DNA from: Bartonella sp. JB63
GTDB taxonomy: Bacteria > Pseudomonadota > Alphaproteobacteria > Rhizobiales > Rhizobiaceae
Length of the DNA stretch: 64,000 bases
NCBI RefSeq assembly: GCF_002022665.1
Contig: NZ_CP019788.1
Location: forward strand, 1,137,501 to 1,201,500
Direction of reading: 5' to 3'
Shown here: one piece after another, positions 1-8,106 of the stretch
Layout: each line of letters opens with the position of its first letter
Numbering within the stretch: position 1 is the first letter of the stretch
Made by a program: the position numbers and the translations under genes
Notes under the pieces: generated by a model
Database searches by the model: none
The model's input: only the letters and a program-made list of their open reading frames with translations
What the model was told of the DNA's origin: nothing

Positions 1-1
1 A

Positions 2-1108
2 ATTGCAAAAATATTAGCTAAATTGAATCGTTCAAATACACTCAAAGCAGGAAGCCTTTTACGCATTGGAATTGTTACACAACAGGGTGAAGAAGATCAT
101 CTTGTACGGGCAAGTATTTATCAAGGAATGAATCATATTATCACAATTGCCCTCAATGATGACAACCAATTTGTTGTAAGTACAGAACCAGAAATGTCGC
201 ATGTGCTTAAAACTGCATTTGAAAAAGGTCAGCCTCATTCTTATGTTAATATGGCACAATTACCAACGGTCTATGATGCAATCTATCAAGCTGTTCTCAG
301 TCATAACATGTCACAATCTCTTTCACAGCATCTTATTCGTTTGCTTGCAATGAATATTGATATGAAAAGCCGCATCACACCAACTGATCAGCTTGAAATA
401 TTTTACGCTGTTCCCAAACAACAAAATACTGAAAAAAACAATAAGAGCACAAAAAATGGCATGCTGCTGCAAACTGCATCCTCTCCTGCAGATCCTGAAA
501 TCCGTTATATAAGTGCAACTTTTGGCAGTGTTACTTATAAATATTACCGTTACCAATCCAAAAATAGCGGAGCCGATTATTATGATTCAGAAGGCAAAAG
601 TTCAAAGCCTTTTTTACTGCGAAAACCGATTCCTAATGGCATTTTTGGTTCTCCTTTTGGTCCACGGAAGCACCCTATTTTAGGCTATGTGCGCATGCAT
701 ACAGGTGTTGATTGGGTTGCTCCAAAAGGATCACCCATCATTGCCGTTGGAGATGGTGTAGTAACAAAAGTTGGGGTAGTTAGCGGTTATGGAAACCATA
801 CAGAAATTAAACATGCTAATGGCTATGTTAGTAGTTATTCACACCAAAATAATCATGCCGCAAATATTAAACCAGGTGTCAAAGTACGACAAGGACAAAT
901 CATTGGATATGTTGGATCGACCGGTCTTGCAACTGGACCTCACTGTCATTTTGAAATCGTTGTTAATGGTAAAAAAGTTGATCCTATGCGTATTCGTTTG
1001 CCTGATAGCAAATCTTTAAAAGATCAAGATCTGCAAACATTCTTGAAAGAAAAAAAGAATATTGACGCTTTAATATACAGTGTAACACAACCAGAAAATG
1101 CGTCTTAA
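2..1108 (+). CDS. M23 family metallopeptidase (LytM), 5' end outside window
   Basis: This is the C-terminal part of a peptidoglycan endopeptidase; the frame is open to the left edge, so the true start lies outside the window. The last third (visible residues about 205-325) is a LytM/M23 domain with the zinc ligands in HTGVDW and the HCHFEI (HxH) motif, and the conserved GYGN and GSTG turns. The preceding roughly 200 residues look like the LysM-like or opacity-associated N-terminal region common in rhizobial M23 proteins. It should act in the periplasm on crosslinked peptides. The family call is firm; the substrate is inferred. Confidence 0.93.
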   Translation: MAKILAKLNRSNTLKAGSLLRIGIVTQQGEEDHLVRASIYQGMNHIITIALNDDNQFVVSTEPEMSHVLKTAFEKGQPHSYVNMAQLPTVYDAIYQAVLSHNMSQSLSQHLIRLLAMNIDMKSRITPTDQLEIFYAVPKQQNTEKNNKSTKNGMLLQTASSPADPEIRYISATFGSVTYKYYRYQSKNSGADYYDSEGKSSKPFLLRKPIPNGIFGSPFGPRKHPILGYVRMHTGVDWVAPKGSPIIAVGDGVVTKVGVVSGYGNHTEIKHANGYVSSYSHQNNHAANIKPGVKVRQGQIIGYVGSTGLATGPHCHFEIVVNGKKVDPMRIRLPDSKSLKDQDLQTFLKEKKNIDALIYSVTQPENAS

Positions 1109-1364
1109 TTCTATTTAGAAAAGCGTTAGACAGACTTTTGGGAGTGCAATAAATTCCCCATTGCGTTTTCAACCTTTGCATGAGAATCTTAGCGAGCTAT
1201 TATTTTTGAATAATTATAATTCCTTGGAACTTTTTTAGCTTTAAATTTCCTAATTTTTATAGAGGGTTTTGTTAAAAATTCAGTTCTTTTATCAATGAAA
1301 TTTTTCACCATGAAATACTTTTCGATAATTTTTCGAAGAAAAGATGATCCCCTTGCAGAGGATA

Positions 1365-2783
1365 TTAAAGGCGGTCTGAGCAATTTTCTATAAGCTTTGG
1401 TAAAGGGATTATCACCTTTGTTCCTCCTAATTTAGATGTTTCAAATAGTGATTTTTCCCCAAATTGCATACAAAGTTGTTCTACAACCAAACTGCCAAGT
1501 CCTGTTTTTAGCTCTTCATTTTGACCGCACATCCCCACACCATCATCTTCAACGATTAGCGCCATTTTTCCATTATTCTGAGGTCCACAAGAAATATAAA
1601 TATTCCCACGGCGCTTATCAGGAAAAGCATGTTTTAAAGAATTTGTGAGCAATTCACCGAGAATAATTCCAAGCGTTGTAGCATCTCTTGAAGATAATTG
1701 ACAATCTTTAAAATCCGTATGAATAGTGATATTTTCTCGTAATTCAAATGGTATAGCCAATTCGACATCATGTACAACCAAATTGAGAAAATCCGCCAAT
1801 AATGTCGTTTCCATATCATCACTCAAACGCAAACGCCGATGCGCTGCTGATATTGTTTGAATGCGATCGCGAGCTGCTCCTAAAACAGCGCGAACTTCTT
1901 CATTCTTGCTTCGATTTAATTGCAAACCAAGCAAAGAAGAAACCGTACCAAGAGAATTGCCAATGCGATGGCTCGCATCTTGTAACAACATTTCAACACG
2001 ACAGCGTTCTTTTTCAGCATAATTCCTTGCTTTTTCCAATTCCTGTGTTCGTTCCTTCACACGGGCTTCAAGAGCTGTATTCTCGCTATGAAGCAGTAAC
2101 TGATAAGTCTTTAAAGACCGAATATCGCACCGAAAACGGTTAATAACAAAATAGGCAGAAACAAAAGTGCTCACAACGGAAATAATTGCCGCTAAAGTTA
2201 AAGCAGCACGCATAAGCGCTATATCTTCGCGTTTTTTTTGTCGTTCAATATCATCTCCATCGATAAAATCAGTCATTAATTGAGCCAAACGCGTAATTTG
2301 GCTCGCCTTAATTTCAGGAAAAAAGGAGGGAAGAATAGATTGATCTGGAGATGAATCAAGAGCAACCATATGATCCTTCATAACTGCTATACGTGCTTTG
2401 ACCTCTTTTTTAAAAGCTGTAAACCACGTATACCATTGCGAATGAGAGTGAACAAGCAGGGCAATATAATTGAGAATATCATCCAAATGAAGAACCGCCT
2501 TCTCAAAGCGGATTTTATCTTCCAACCGACGACTTTTTTCGTAACTTCGATTTGCTGCAGCCATATCGACTAAACCAATAAGCACTAAATCTGCTTGTTC
2601 ACGCAGTTCTGAACTTGTGTTTAACTGTGCGACTTCCCGATCAACAGCACTGGACAATAAAATAATAAAGGTCGAAGCCAAAAGAGCCATAAAAAGAGAA
2701 ATAATAATTGCTCCCCATCGCCAACGTGATGTCGTTGAATCAGAAATGGATATTTTAGGAGACAAATTCGTCTTTATTATCAT
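1365..2783 (-). CDS. CHASE3-type membrane sensor histidine kinase (HisKA_2/HWE class)
   Basis: The product is a 472-residue sensor kinase. A transmembrane segment at about residues 24-46 and a second near 192-215 enclose a roughly 150-residue periplasmic helical region like CHASE3. A coiled-coil linker follows, then the H-box ASHRIGNSLG with the presumed phosphorylated His near 272. The C-terminus is an HATPase domain with the N-box GELLTNSLKHAF and the G-box DDGVGM. Kinases of this class phosphorylate PhyR in alphaproteobacteria, and the gene lies 225 bases downstream of ecfG on the same strand, so a role as stress sensor for the PhyR-NepR-EcfG switch is a reasonable inference. The signal it detects is unknown. 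Confidence 0.9.
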   Translation of the reverse strand: MIIKTNLSPKISISDSTTSRWRWGAIIISLFMALLASTFIILLSSAVDREVAQLNTSSELREQADLVLIGLVDMAAANRSYEKSRRLEDKIRFEKAVLHLDDILNYIALLVHSHSQWYTWFTAFKKEVKARIAVMKDHMVALDSSPDQSILPSFFPEIKASQITRLAQLMTDFIDGDDIERQKKREDIALMRAALTLAAIISVVSTFVSAYFVINRFRCDIRSLKTYQLLLHSENTALEARVKERTQELEKARNYAEKERCRVEMLLQDASHRIGNSLGTVSSLLGLQLNRSKNEEVRAVLGAARDRIQTISAAHRRLRLSDDMETTLLADFLNLVVHDVELAIPFELRENITIHTDFKDCQLSSRDATTLGIILGELLTNSLKHAFPDKRRGNIYISCGPQNNGKMALIVEDDGVGMCGQNEELKTGLGSLVVEQLCMQFGEKSLFETSKLGGTKVIIPLPKLIENCSDRL

Positions 2784-2891
2784 ATATTTTCCATCAATGA
2801 ACTCAACAACCAGAACTCTTTAACCTATAGAAGAATTGTTTTATTTTTTTACAGCAAAGGAAAATGATCATCTTCTTCATCTCAGTTTTTT

Positions 2892-2985
2892 CTCTTGTCC
2901 CTATAAGGACAAAGATAAAAAGACTTTAGATACCCTCAAAATTTTTATTTCCTCTAGTCTCTATAACGAGAATAAAAACACTTTT
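2892..2985. repeat. Two diverged copies of a short hairpin-forming repeat
   Basis: Two related units of about 34 bases start at 2892 and 2952. Both have the pattern CTCTNGTCYCTATAA followed by an A-rich ATAAAAA stretch and CTTT. The first contains a 6-bp stem (TTGTCC/GGACAA). They lie between the end of ecfG and the start of the sensor kinase, so they could terminate or attenuate ecfG transcription. The function is inferred only. Confidence 0.4.
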
Positions 2986-3008
2986 CTTACTCATAATTAT
3001 TTATTCTT

Positions 3009-3563
3009 TTAATCACTAAAAGAACACAAGATAGTTCCAGCTGAATAAAGATCAGGACCATAATCGCATTCACCATTTACTTGAAGAAGCTCCTGCAAAC
3101 GATTGCGTGCACGACTTACGCGGCTTTTAATTGTTCCAACAGCGCAATTGCAAATAGCTGCTGCATCTTCATAAGAAAAACCAGATGCACCAATTAAAAT
3201 AATTGCCTCTCTCTGTTCAGCTGATAAGGTGCTTAAAGCTTTTTTAAAATCCTGTAAATCGAGCAGCCCATATTGAGAAGGATGAATAGCCATATTTTGA
3301 GTGAAAGTGCCATCACTATCTTGCACTTCTCTTCCTCTTTTCCGCATTTGACTGTAAAATTCATTGCGCAAAATCGTAAAAAGCCATGCCTTTATATTGG
3401 TTCCTATTTCAAAACTTTCCTGCTTAGCCCATGCTTTCATAAGCGTATCTTGCACTAAATCCTCGGCTTTATGGTGTTTGCCACTTAAAGAAACAGCAAA
3501 AGCACGCAAAGCTGGCAAAACTAAAAGCAATTCTTGTTTAAAATCTTTTGAGCTACGTGTCAT
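3009..3563 (-). CDS. ecfG: EcfG-family general stress sigma factor
   Basis: This 184-residue ECF sigma factor has region 2 at residues about 15-80, including the AEDLVQDTLMKAW and NEFYSQMRKRGRE motifs. Region 4 (about 105-160) has the helix-turn-helix YEDAAAICNCAVGTIKSRVSRAR. Length and motifs fit the ECF15/EcfG group, which directs RNA polymerase to GGAAC-N16/17-CGTT promoters in the alphaproteobacterial general stress response. The gene overlaps the upstream nepR by 4 bases, so sigma and anti-sigma are translationally coupled. Bartonella literature calls this gene rpoE. Confidence 0.95.
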   Translation of the reverse strand: MTRSSKDFKQELLLVLPALRAFAVSLSGKHHKAEDLVQDTLMKAWAKQESFEIGTNIKAWLFTILRNEFYSQMRKRGREVQDSDGTFTQNMAIHPSQYGLLDLQDFKKALSTLSAEQREAIILIGASGFSYEDAAAICNCAVGTIKSRVSRARNRLQELLQVNGECDYGPDLYSAGTILCSFSD

Positions 3564-3775
3564 AAGAGATCAAACCTTTTTTCTTCTCGATAAAAGCTAT
3601 CTTGTTCTGCCTGTTCCAGTCTGTCCAAAAGTTCTAATAAATGCAGGGGAAGCGGCTCTTCTTGAATTTGCATATAAAATTGCCGCAATTTCAGTGCTAT
3701 TTCATTATTTGCTCCGAGAAGATCATCTTCAAACACAAAATAATCGGTGAGATTTTTTTCACCAAAGTTGTTCAT
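3560..3775 (-). CDS. nepR: NepR anti-sigma factor
   Basis: The 71-residue protein has the NepR core: a short helix around IALKLRQFYMQIQEEPLP, then a second helix LHLLELLDRLEQAEQ. NepR sequesters EcfG until phosphorylated PhyR binds it in place of the sigma factor. It is the first gene of a nepR-ecfG pair with a 4-base overlap and faces phyR divergently. The identification rests on the LRQFY..I..EPLP..LLELL pattern plus context. Confidence 0.93.
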   Translation of the reverse strand: MNNFGEKNLTDYFVFEDDLLGANNEIALKLRQFYMQIQEEPLPLHLLELLDRLEQAEQDSFYREEKRFDLL

Positions 3776-3848
3776 TTTTTAGCCCTTTAATCTATATAAT
3801 AGTATTAGAAGATTTTTTCTCTTTAAAGTTGTAAATATAGCATCCCTT

Positions 3849-3880
3849 AAAAAGTTCCATACTGAAAGCAGGAACTTTTT
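3849..3880. promoter_or_regulatory. Divergent GGAAC palindrome between nepR-ecfG and phyR
   Basis: A perfect 10-bp inverted repeat (AAAAAGTTCC, 12-base spacer, GGAACTTTTT) places one GGAAC element on each strand. The plus copy (3871-3875) faces phyR and the minus copy (3858-3854) faces nepR-ecfG. GGAAC is the -35 element of EcfG promoters, so divergent autoregulation is likely. The -10 positions are weak on both sides: GATT (plus) or TATT (minus) at spacing 16, and ATTT at spacing 17, against a CGTT consensus. Confidence 0.55.
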
Positions 3881-3940
3881 TATCTGAGAGGGATTTTAAG
3901 AAATTTAAAGTACTTTCAAAGACTGAAGGAGTTATCAATC

Positions 3941-4735
3941 ATGTCATTATCAACACGCATTGCCCCTCATCTTCCTTATCTTAGACGCTTTGCCCGATCC
4001 ATCACAGGAAGCCAAACTTCTGGTGATGCCTATGTCGCTGCTATGTTAGAAGCGCTTATTGTTGATCTTTCCATTTTTCCACAAGCCTCCAGTGATAGGA
4101 TTGGAGTTTATCAACTTTTCTGTCATCTTTTTGATCAAACCACACCCAATATTGCAGAACCATTGCCACAATTTGGTTTTGAACAAAAAGCCTGTACTCA
4201 ATTATCCTATCTAACTCCCCGCGCACGACAAGCTTTTTTACTCATTGCTGTTGAAGGATTTAATGAAGGTGAAGCGGGAGAAATCATGAAAATTGATTCA
4301 CAAAAGTTTCATCAACTCCTCAACCAAGCTTCTTTTGATATCTCTCAACAAATCGCAACACAAGTAATGATTATTGAGGATGAACCTCTGATTGCAATGG
4401 ATATTGAACAAATGGTAGAAAGTCTTGGGCATAAAGTGATAGGAATTGCACGAACGCATGATGAAGCTGTTATGATGTATCATCAAAAAAAACCGCGCCT
4501 AATTTTAGCCGATATTCAATTAGCCGATAACAGTTCTGGCATTGACGCAGTCAACGATATCTTAAAAAATGATTGTATCCCGGTAATTTTTATCACGGCT
4601 TTTCCTGAAAGATTGCTCACCGGAGAGCGTCCGGAACCAACTTTTTTAGTCACTAAACCCTTTAATCCTGATATGGTAAAAGCTCTTATCTCGCAAGCTT
4701 TGTTTTTTCAAGAGAATGCATCCAAAGCTGCCTAA
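3941..4735 (+). CDS. phyR: PhyR response regulator (sigma-like domain plus receiver)
   Basis: This 264-residue protein has an EcfG-like sigma domain (residues about 5-135) that mimics regions 2 and 4 but cannot bind DNA, followed by a receiver domain (about 140-260). The receiver shows the acidic pocket IIEDEP (E146-D147), the phosphoacceptor Asp near 191 in LADIQLAD, TAF at the switch Thr and the KPF lysine. On phosphorylation it binds NepR and frees EcfG. A good ribosome binding site (GAAGGAG) precedes the ATG. It is divergent from nepR-ecfG and followed 14 bases later by a histidine kinase gene. Confidence 0.97.
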   Translation: MSLSTRIAPHLPYLRRFARSITGSQTSGDAYVAAMLEALIVDLSIFPQASSDRIGVYQLFCHLFDQTTPNIAEPLPQFGFEQKACTQLSYLTPRARQAFLLIAVEGFNEGEAGEIMKIDSQKFHQLLNQASFDISQQIATQVMIIEDEPLIAMDIEQMVESLGHKVIGIARTHDEAVMMYHQKKPRLILADIQLADNSSGIDAVNDILKNDCIPVIFITAFPERLLTGERPEPTFLVTKPFNPDMVKALISQALFFQENASKAA

Positions 4736-4749
4736 CAGAAGGCAACGAT

Positions 4750-5766
4750 TTGATTATGTTCGTTCCCCCTTCAAACATATCTATTGATAGATCACACCTC
4801 AGCGCTTTAATGCAAGCAATCCGCGGTGCTGATATTTGTGTTTTATATCAGACAACAAATCTGATTTATTTATGGGCAGAAAACCTGCCTAAACCTTTGC
4901 AAAGCAAATGGCGAATTGGATGTCGTGATAGTGATTTTTTCTCGATCGATCTTGCTGATAATATGGAAACCATCAAGCTTCAGGTTTTATCAACAGGACA
5001 AACACAAACTATTGAAGCACGGTTTGAAGATACCGCTAAACAAACGATTTGGTACAAATTTTCTATTGATTGCCATCGGAATGAAAACGGAAAAATCATT
5101 GGTATCATCACCACAGGCGTTGATATTTCAGGTCTACGCCGTCGCGAACAAGTACTTAAAATATTACTGCGAGAAGTAAGCCACCGTTCTAAAAATCTTT
5201 TAGCGATTATCCAAAGTATTGCAACTCAAACTGCGCGCTATACAGAATCATTGCAAACTTTTTTAAGAAAATTTCAGGGACGTCTTCATTCTCTTTCCCA
5301 TTCCCAAGATCTGATTACTGAATCTGACTGGCGCGGCGCTCAATTTCGTGAATTGGTACAAACACAAATTTTAAACTATTTAGTAAAAGAAACGGAGCGT
5401 TTTTCTATTAAGGGTGTAGACCCTTATCTTTTTCCAAATGCAGTTTTGCATATTGGATTAGCTTTTCATGAATTAATTATTAATTCGCTTTCTTTTGGCG
5501 CTTTATCACAAGAAGAAGGTAATGTCTCTATTACTTGCACGGTCAGCACAATAGGCGAAGGAAAAACGCAACTTTTTATTACATGGAGTGAAGAATTTAA
5601 AAAGAAAATCTTTCTTCCTGGGCATAAGAAAGCCTGTTTTGGAAATACCGTTTTGGACAAAATTGTTCCTATTGCAGTTGATGGTTCAGCTTTTTTAAAA
5701 TTGACAGAAGACGGAATGATCTATTGCCTCTCTGTTTCTAATACTTATTTTGATATTTTATCTTAG
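4750..5766 (+). CDS. PAS-domain HWE-family sensor histidine kinase
   Basis: This cytoplasmic kinase of about 338 residues has a single PAS-like fold (residues about 15-130, ending ITTGVDIS) and no transmembrane segment. An HWE-type dimerisation domain follows, with H-box REVSHRSKNLLAIIQ (His near 145), N-box HELIINSLSFGAL and the diagnostic WSE tripeptide (ITWSEEF). The PAS domain has no LOV-type NCRFLQ motif, so it is not an obvious photoreceptor. AGAAGG at 4737-4742 is 7 bases from a TTG at 4750 and 13 from an ATG at 4756, so the TTG is slightly favoured. It probably controls PhyR phosphorylation. Confidence 0.92.
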   Translation: MIMFVPPSNISIDRSHLSALMQAIRGADICVLYQTTNLIYLWAENLPKPLQSKWRIGCRDSDFFSIDLADNMETIKLQVLSTGQTQTIEARFEDTAKQTIWYKFSIDCHRNENGKIIGIITTGVDISGLRRREQVLKILLREVSHRSKNLLAIIQSIATQTARYTESLQTFLRKFQGRLHSLSHSQDLITESDWRGAQFRELVQTQILNYLVKETERFSIKGVDPYLFPNAVLHIGLAFHELIINSLSFGALSQEEGNVSITCTVSTIGEGKTQLFITWSEEFKKKIFLPGHKKACFGNTVLDKIVPIAVDGSAFLKLTEDGMIYCLSVSNTYFDILS

Positions 5767-5783
5767 AAAGAAAGCGGTATTAT

Positions 5784-5808
5784 GGAACAAAAATCCTTTG
5801 AGATTGTT
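5784..5808 (+). promoter_or_regulatory. Predicted EcfG promoter of the small secreted-protein gene
   Basis: GGAAC at 5784-5788, a 16-base spacer, and TGTT at 5805-5808 match the EcfG consensus GGAAC-N16/17-CGTT except for the first -10 base. The site lies about 70 bases upstream of the next gene (5876) and directly after the stress-response locus. Confidence 0.55.
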
Positions 5809-5839
5809 TAGAATCTAAAGAAGCTACCTTCTAAACAAT
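5803..5839 (+). repeat. 11-bp inverted repeat (hairpin) after the HWE kinase gene
   Basis: ATTGTTTAGAA (5803-5813) and TTCTAAACAAT (5829-5839) form a perfect stem with a 15-base loop. There is no T-run, so this is not a classical terminator. It overlaps the -10 end of the EcfG-like promoter and would form the 5' end of the next transcript. It could also be an operator. Confidence 0.45.
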
Positions 5840-5875
5840 TTCTCAACAATCTCTATTTTATTCGGATAGTATATT

Positions 5876-6169
5876 ATGAGTCCTTTTATTGCTGTTCTCT
5901 TACTGGTTTCATGCACAGATGATTTTAATAGTTGTTATTCCAATGACACCATGGTTAAAATTTATCCTACAACACAGACATGTGAACAGAAAATTATGCC
6001 TTTAATTAAAAAATTTACTTCTCATGGGGAGCAAATCTTTGCTCAATGCGCAAAGATCTCTGCCAATATAAAAAAACAAAAAGTCACCCTTAGCTGGTCT
6101 GTAACAAACAAAGGCGATTTTTTTCTTAAAAAACAAAACACCGATGATGACATGCATGCAACACCCTAA
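5876..6169 (+). CDS. Small exported protein, function unknown
   Basis: The 97-residue product has a short hydrophobic N-terminus (PFIAVLLLVSC) that could be a signal peptide or lipoprotein signal, then four further-spaced cysteines (in NSCYS, QTCEQK and AQCAKI, plus the lipobox-like Cys), and a Lys-rich tail. I do not recognise a family. Cysteines downstream of a signal suggest a periplasmic disulphide-bonded protein. The gene sits directly after the PhyR locus and has an EcfG-like promoter, so it is a candidate stress-response gene. Confidence 0.65.
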   Translation: MSPFIAVLLLVSCTDDFNSCYSNDTMVKIYPTTQTCEQKIMPLIKKFTSHGEQIFAQCAKISANIKKQKVTLSWSVTNKGDFFLKKQNTDDDMHATP

Positions 6170-6297
6170 CAAAGTATGTAAAACCGTTCTGTCCTCTTCC
6201 AAAAATCTTCCCATTGAACAACAATAATTAAAAGTATACATTTAGTTAAATTTAAAAAAAATCAACAGCCTATTAAATAATAGCGAGGCATAAACCA

Positions 6298-6732
6298 ATG
6301 TATGATCCCCAAGCTCAATATAGTGAGCTCTGCGTTCTTCCCTCAGATGTACCATTAGATCCTGCTGTGGAACGGGTGAGAAAAAAATTGATGCGTTTGA
6401 TGATCATTGCCATCTCTATCACGCTTTTGTTAATTCTTGCTGTTTTTGCTGGAGTGATTTATAAAATCATCAAACCTGAAACCAAGCCAAAATTGATACA
6501 TCCTGTATCTTCTCAAAGCGACTCGTTTCCAACAACTTACCACACATTATCTTTGCCTCCAAAAACGCAAATTTTATCGCAAAGCCTCTCCGATCAGAAT
6601 ATTGTCTTAAGACTTTTGACACCAAAAGGACAAACAAAATTTATGATTTATAATTACCACACCGGTGCGCTTCTTTCGGTTTTTTCTGTCAACATTACAA
6701 AAGAAGCACCAACCCCTTCTTCTTTACAATAA
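6298..6732 (+). CDS. DUF6476-like single-pass inner-membrane protein
   Basis: This 144-residue protein has one transmembrane helix at residues about 33-55 after a basic RVRKKLMRLM stretch. The rest is predicted periplasmic, ending in a region that reads like an extracytoplasmic beta domain (FMIYNYHTGALLSVFSV). The arrangement resembles the rhizobial DUF6476 family, but I identify it by pattern only. AGCGAGG lies 13 bases before the ATG. No function is known. Confidence 0.75.
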   Translation: MYDPQAQYSELCVLPSDVPLDPAVERVRKKLMRLMIIAISITLLLILAVFAGVIYKIIKPETKPKLIHPVSSQSDSFPTTYHTLSLPPKTQILSQSLSDQNIVLRLLTPKGQTKFMIYNYHTGALLSVFSVNITKEAPTPSSLQ

Positions 6733-6778
6733 ATTTAAAGAATATCATCATATAAAATAAAAAGGCAGTTTAAAATGT

Positions 6779-7483
6779 TTAAGTATTTTCTTCTGCTGAA
6801 GAAGATACACTCCGGCGCCGACGTGGCTTTTTCTGCTCCTTTTCATTTAATAAAGGAAGAGAAATAATCTTTTCCGCTGATGTCATATTTCTTTCAGTAC
6901 CTTCTGAAACGATTGCTGATTGTTCAGAAGACAATGTTTCTGAAACACGTATCTTACGGCGATGTGAAAGACGTCGTGATTGTTTGACAGTTCCAACACC
7001 TTCTTCAATAATTTGCTGTTCTTTCTGATCAACTTGATCGGACCAGGAATTTTGATCCTCTGCACGCTTTTCTTTATCTTTATCTTTTTGCCCATCACCA
7101 TTTTTTAATGGCTGTTCTTGCAGCGATGATCTCCCCTCATTATTACCCCCTTTTACGTTTTCTTCAGCGCTTTTTTCTTCAAATTCTTGCTCATGATTTT
7201 CATCACGTTTATGAAATTGAGACATTTGATCAGCAGCAGCTAAAATAATACGCAAATAATGTTCAGCATGCTGCAGATAATTCTCAGACATAACGCGATC
7301 ACCGGCTCCTTGTGCATCACGAGCAAGACTTATATATTTATCAGCAATTTGCTGAGCATTCCCACGAATTTTAACATCTGGCCCGTTGCTTTCATAATTA
7401 CGAGACAACGGATTAGGACTGCGACGATTGTTATTGTTATTATTATTGCGACCGCGTACGCGTCTATTCTGCTGTGGCCTCAT
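6779..7483 (-). CDS. DUF4167 domain-containing protein
   Basis: The 234-residue protein starts with an Arg/Asn-rich stretch (RGRNNNNNNN), followed by the conserved DUF4167 block at about residues 35-90 (VKIRGNAQQIADKYISLARDA and HAEHYLRI). A long charged, low-complexity tail ends in KKPRRRRSVSSS. This is typical of alphaproteobacterial DUF4167 proteins, which often sit near prmC or clpB. The basic ends suggest nucleic-acid or ribosome association, which is inference only. Confidence 0.9.
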   Translation of the reverse strand: MRPQQNRRVRGRNNNNNNNRRSPNPLSRNYESNGPDVKIRGNAQQIADKYISLARDAQGAGDRVMSENYLQHAEHYLRIILAAADQMSQFHKRDENHEQEFEEKSAEENVKGGNNEGRSSLQEQPLKNGDGQKDKDKEKRAEDQNSWSDQVDQKEQQIIEEGVGTVKQSRRLSHRRKIRVSETLSSEQSAIVSEGTERNMTSAEKIISLPLLNEKEQKKPRRRRSVSSSAEENT

Positions 7484-8106
7484 ATTTATCCCTTTTGGAT
7501 CATATCTTTCTTTAAATTCTCTTATCGCATTACTTTTAAATAATGCTAACCCTGTTCAAAATTTATTTATTGAACTATCCCCATTGCACTTAACTTAAAC
7601 GATATCTCTTGATTTCTTAATGAAAGTACTATTCTTTGAAAATTACAAAAACCGTACGGAACACTAAACTCAAAATTCCTTCTTTACTGTAGTAATAGGA
7701 ACCTAGAGATGTTCATAGAAAACGCCAAGTGTTTTTTTTAAAATAAATCATAATTTCGTTAAAAAAAACCATTATATTGTCGAAAAACAACACAAAAACG
7801 CAAATATACACACATTTATTACGGATTTGAAAAGTCATCCTTCTTTTTAATTCATTTTTTCAGATATGAAAGCTCATATTTCTTAACACGACTGCTCAAT
7901 AACAAAGACATCTGACTCTTCATATTTGAAAATATGATCAATTCTTGCCCAAAGAGAGCGTAATGACAATACCCAAGAGTAGAAAAAAGTTCTATAAAAT
8001 GAAGATCCCCACAGAAAATAAATTATAAAGTGATCTTCAAAACAATAATGTTAAACTTTTATAAGAAAAAGAGGTTATAAGTAAAATCCTAAAGAGGGAT
8101 ATTAAC
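7484..8106. other. Intergenic region without a recognised gene
   Basis: This AT-rich 620-base stretch lies between divergent DUF4167 and fdhE genes. Two GGAAC words (7658-7662, 7698-7702) lack a GTT at the right spacing. AAAGAGGG just before 8107 is the fdhE ribosome binding site. I see no RNA gene or open frame. Confidence 0.6.

Noticed and set aside
1189..1383. 64-codon minus frame between the M23 gene and the sensor kinase
   Set aside because: Lys/Ile-rich, no ribosome binding site, overlaps the kinase end and resembles no family.
7658..7702. Two GGAAC words upstream of fdhE
   Set aside because: Neither has a GTT at 16-17 bases spacing, so they do not meet the EcfG promoter pattern.
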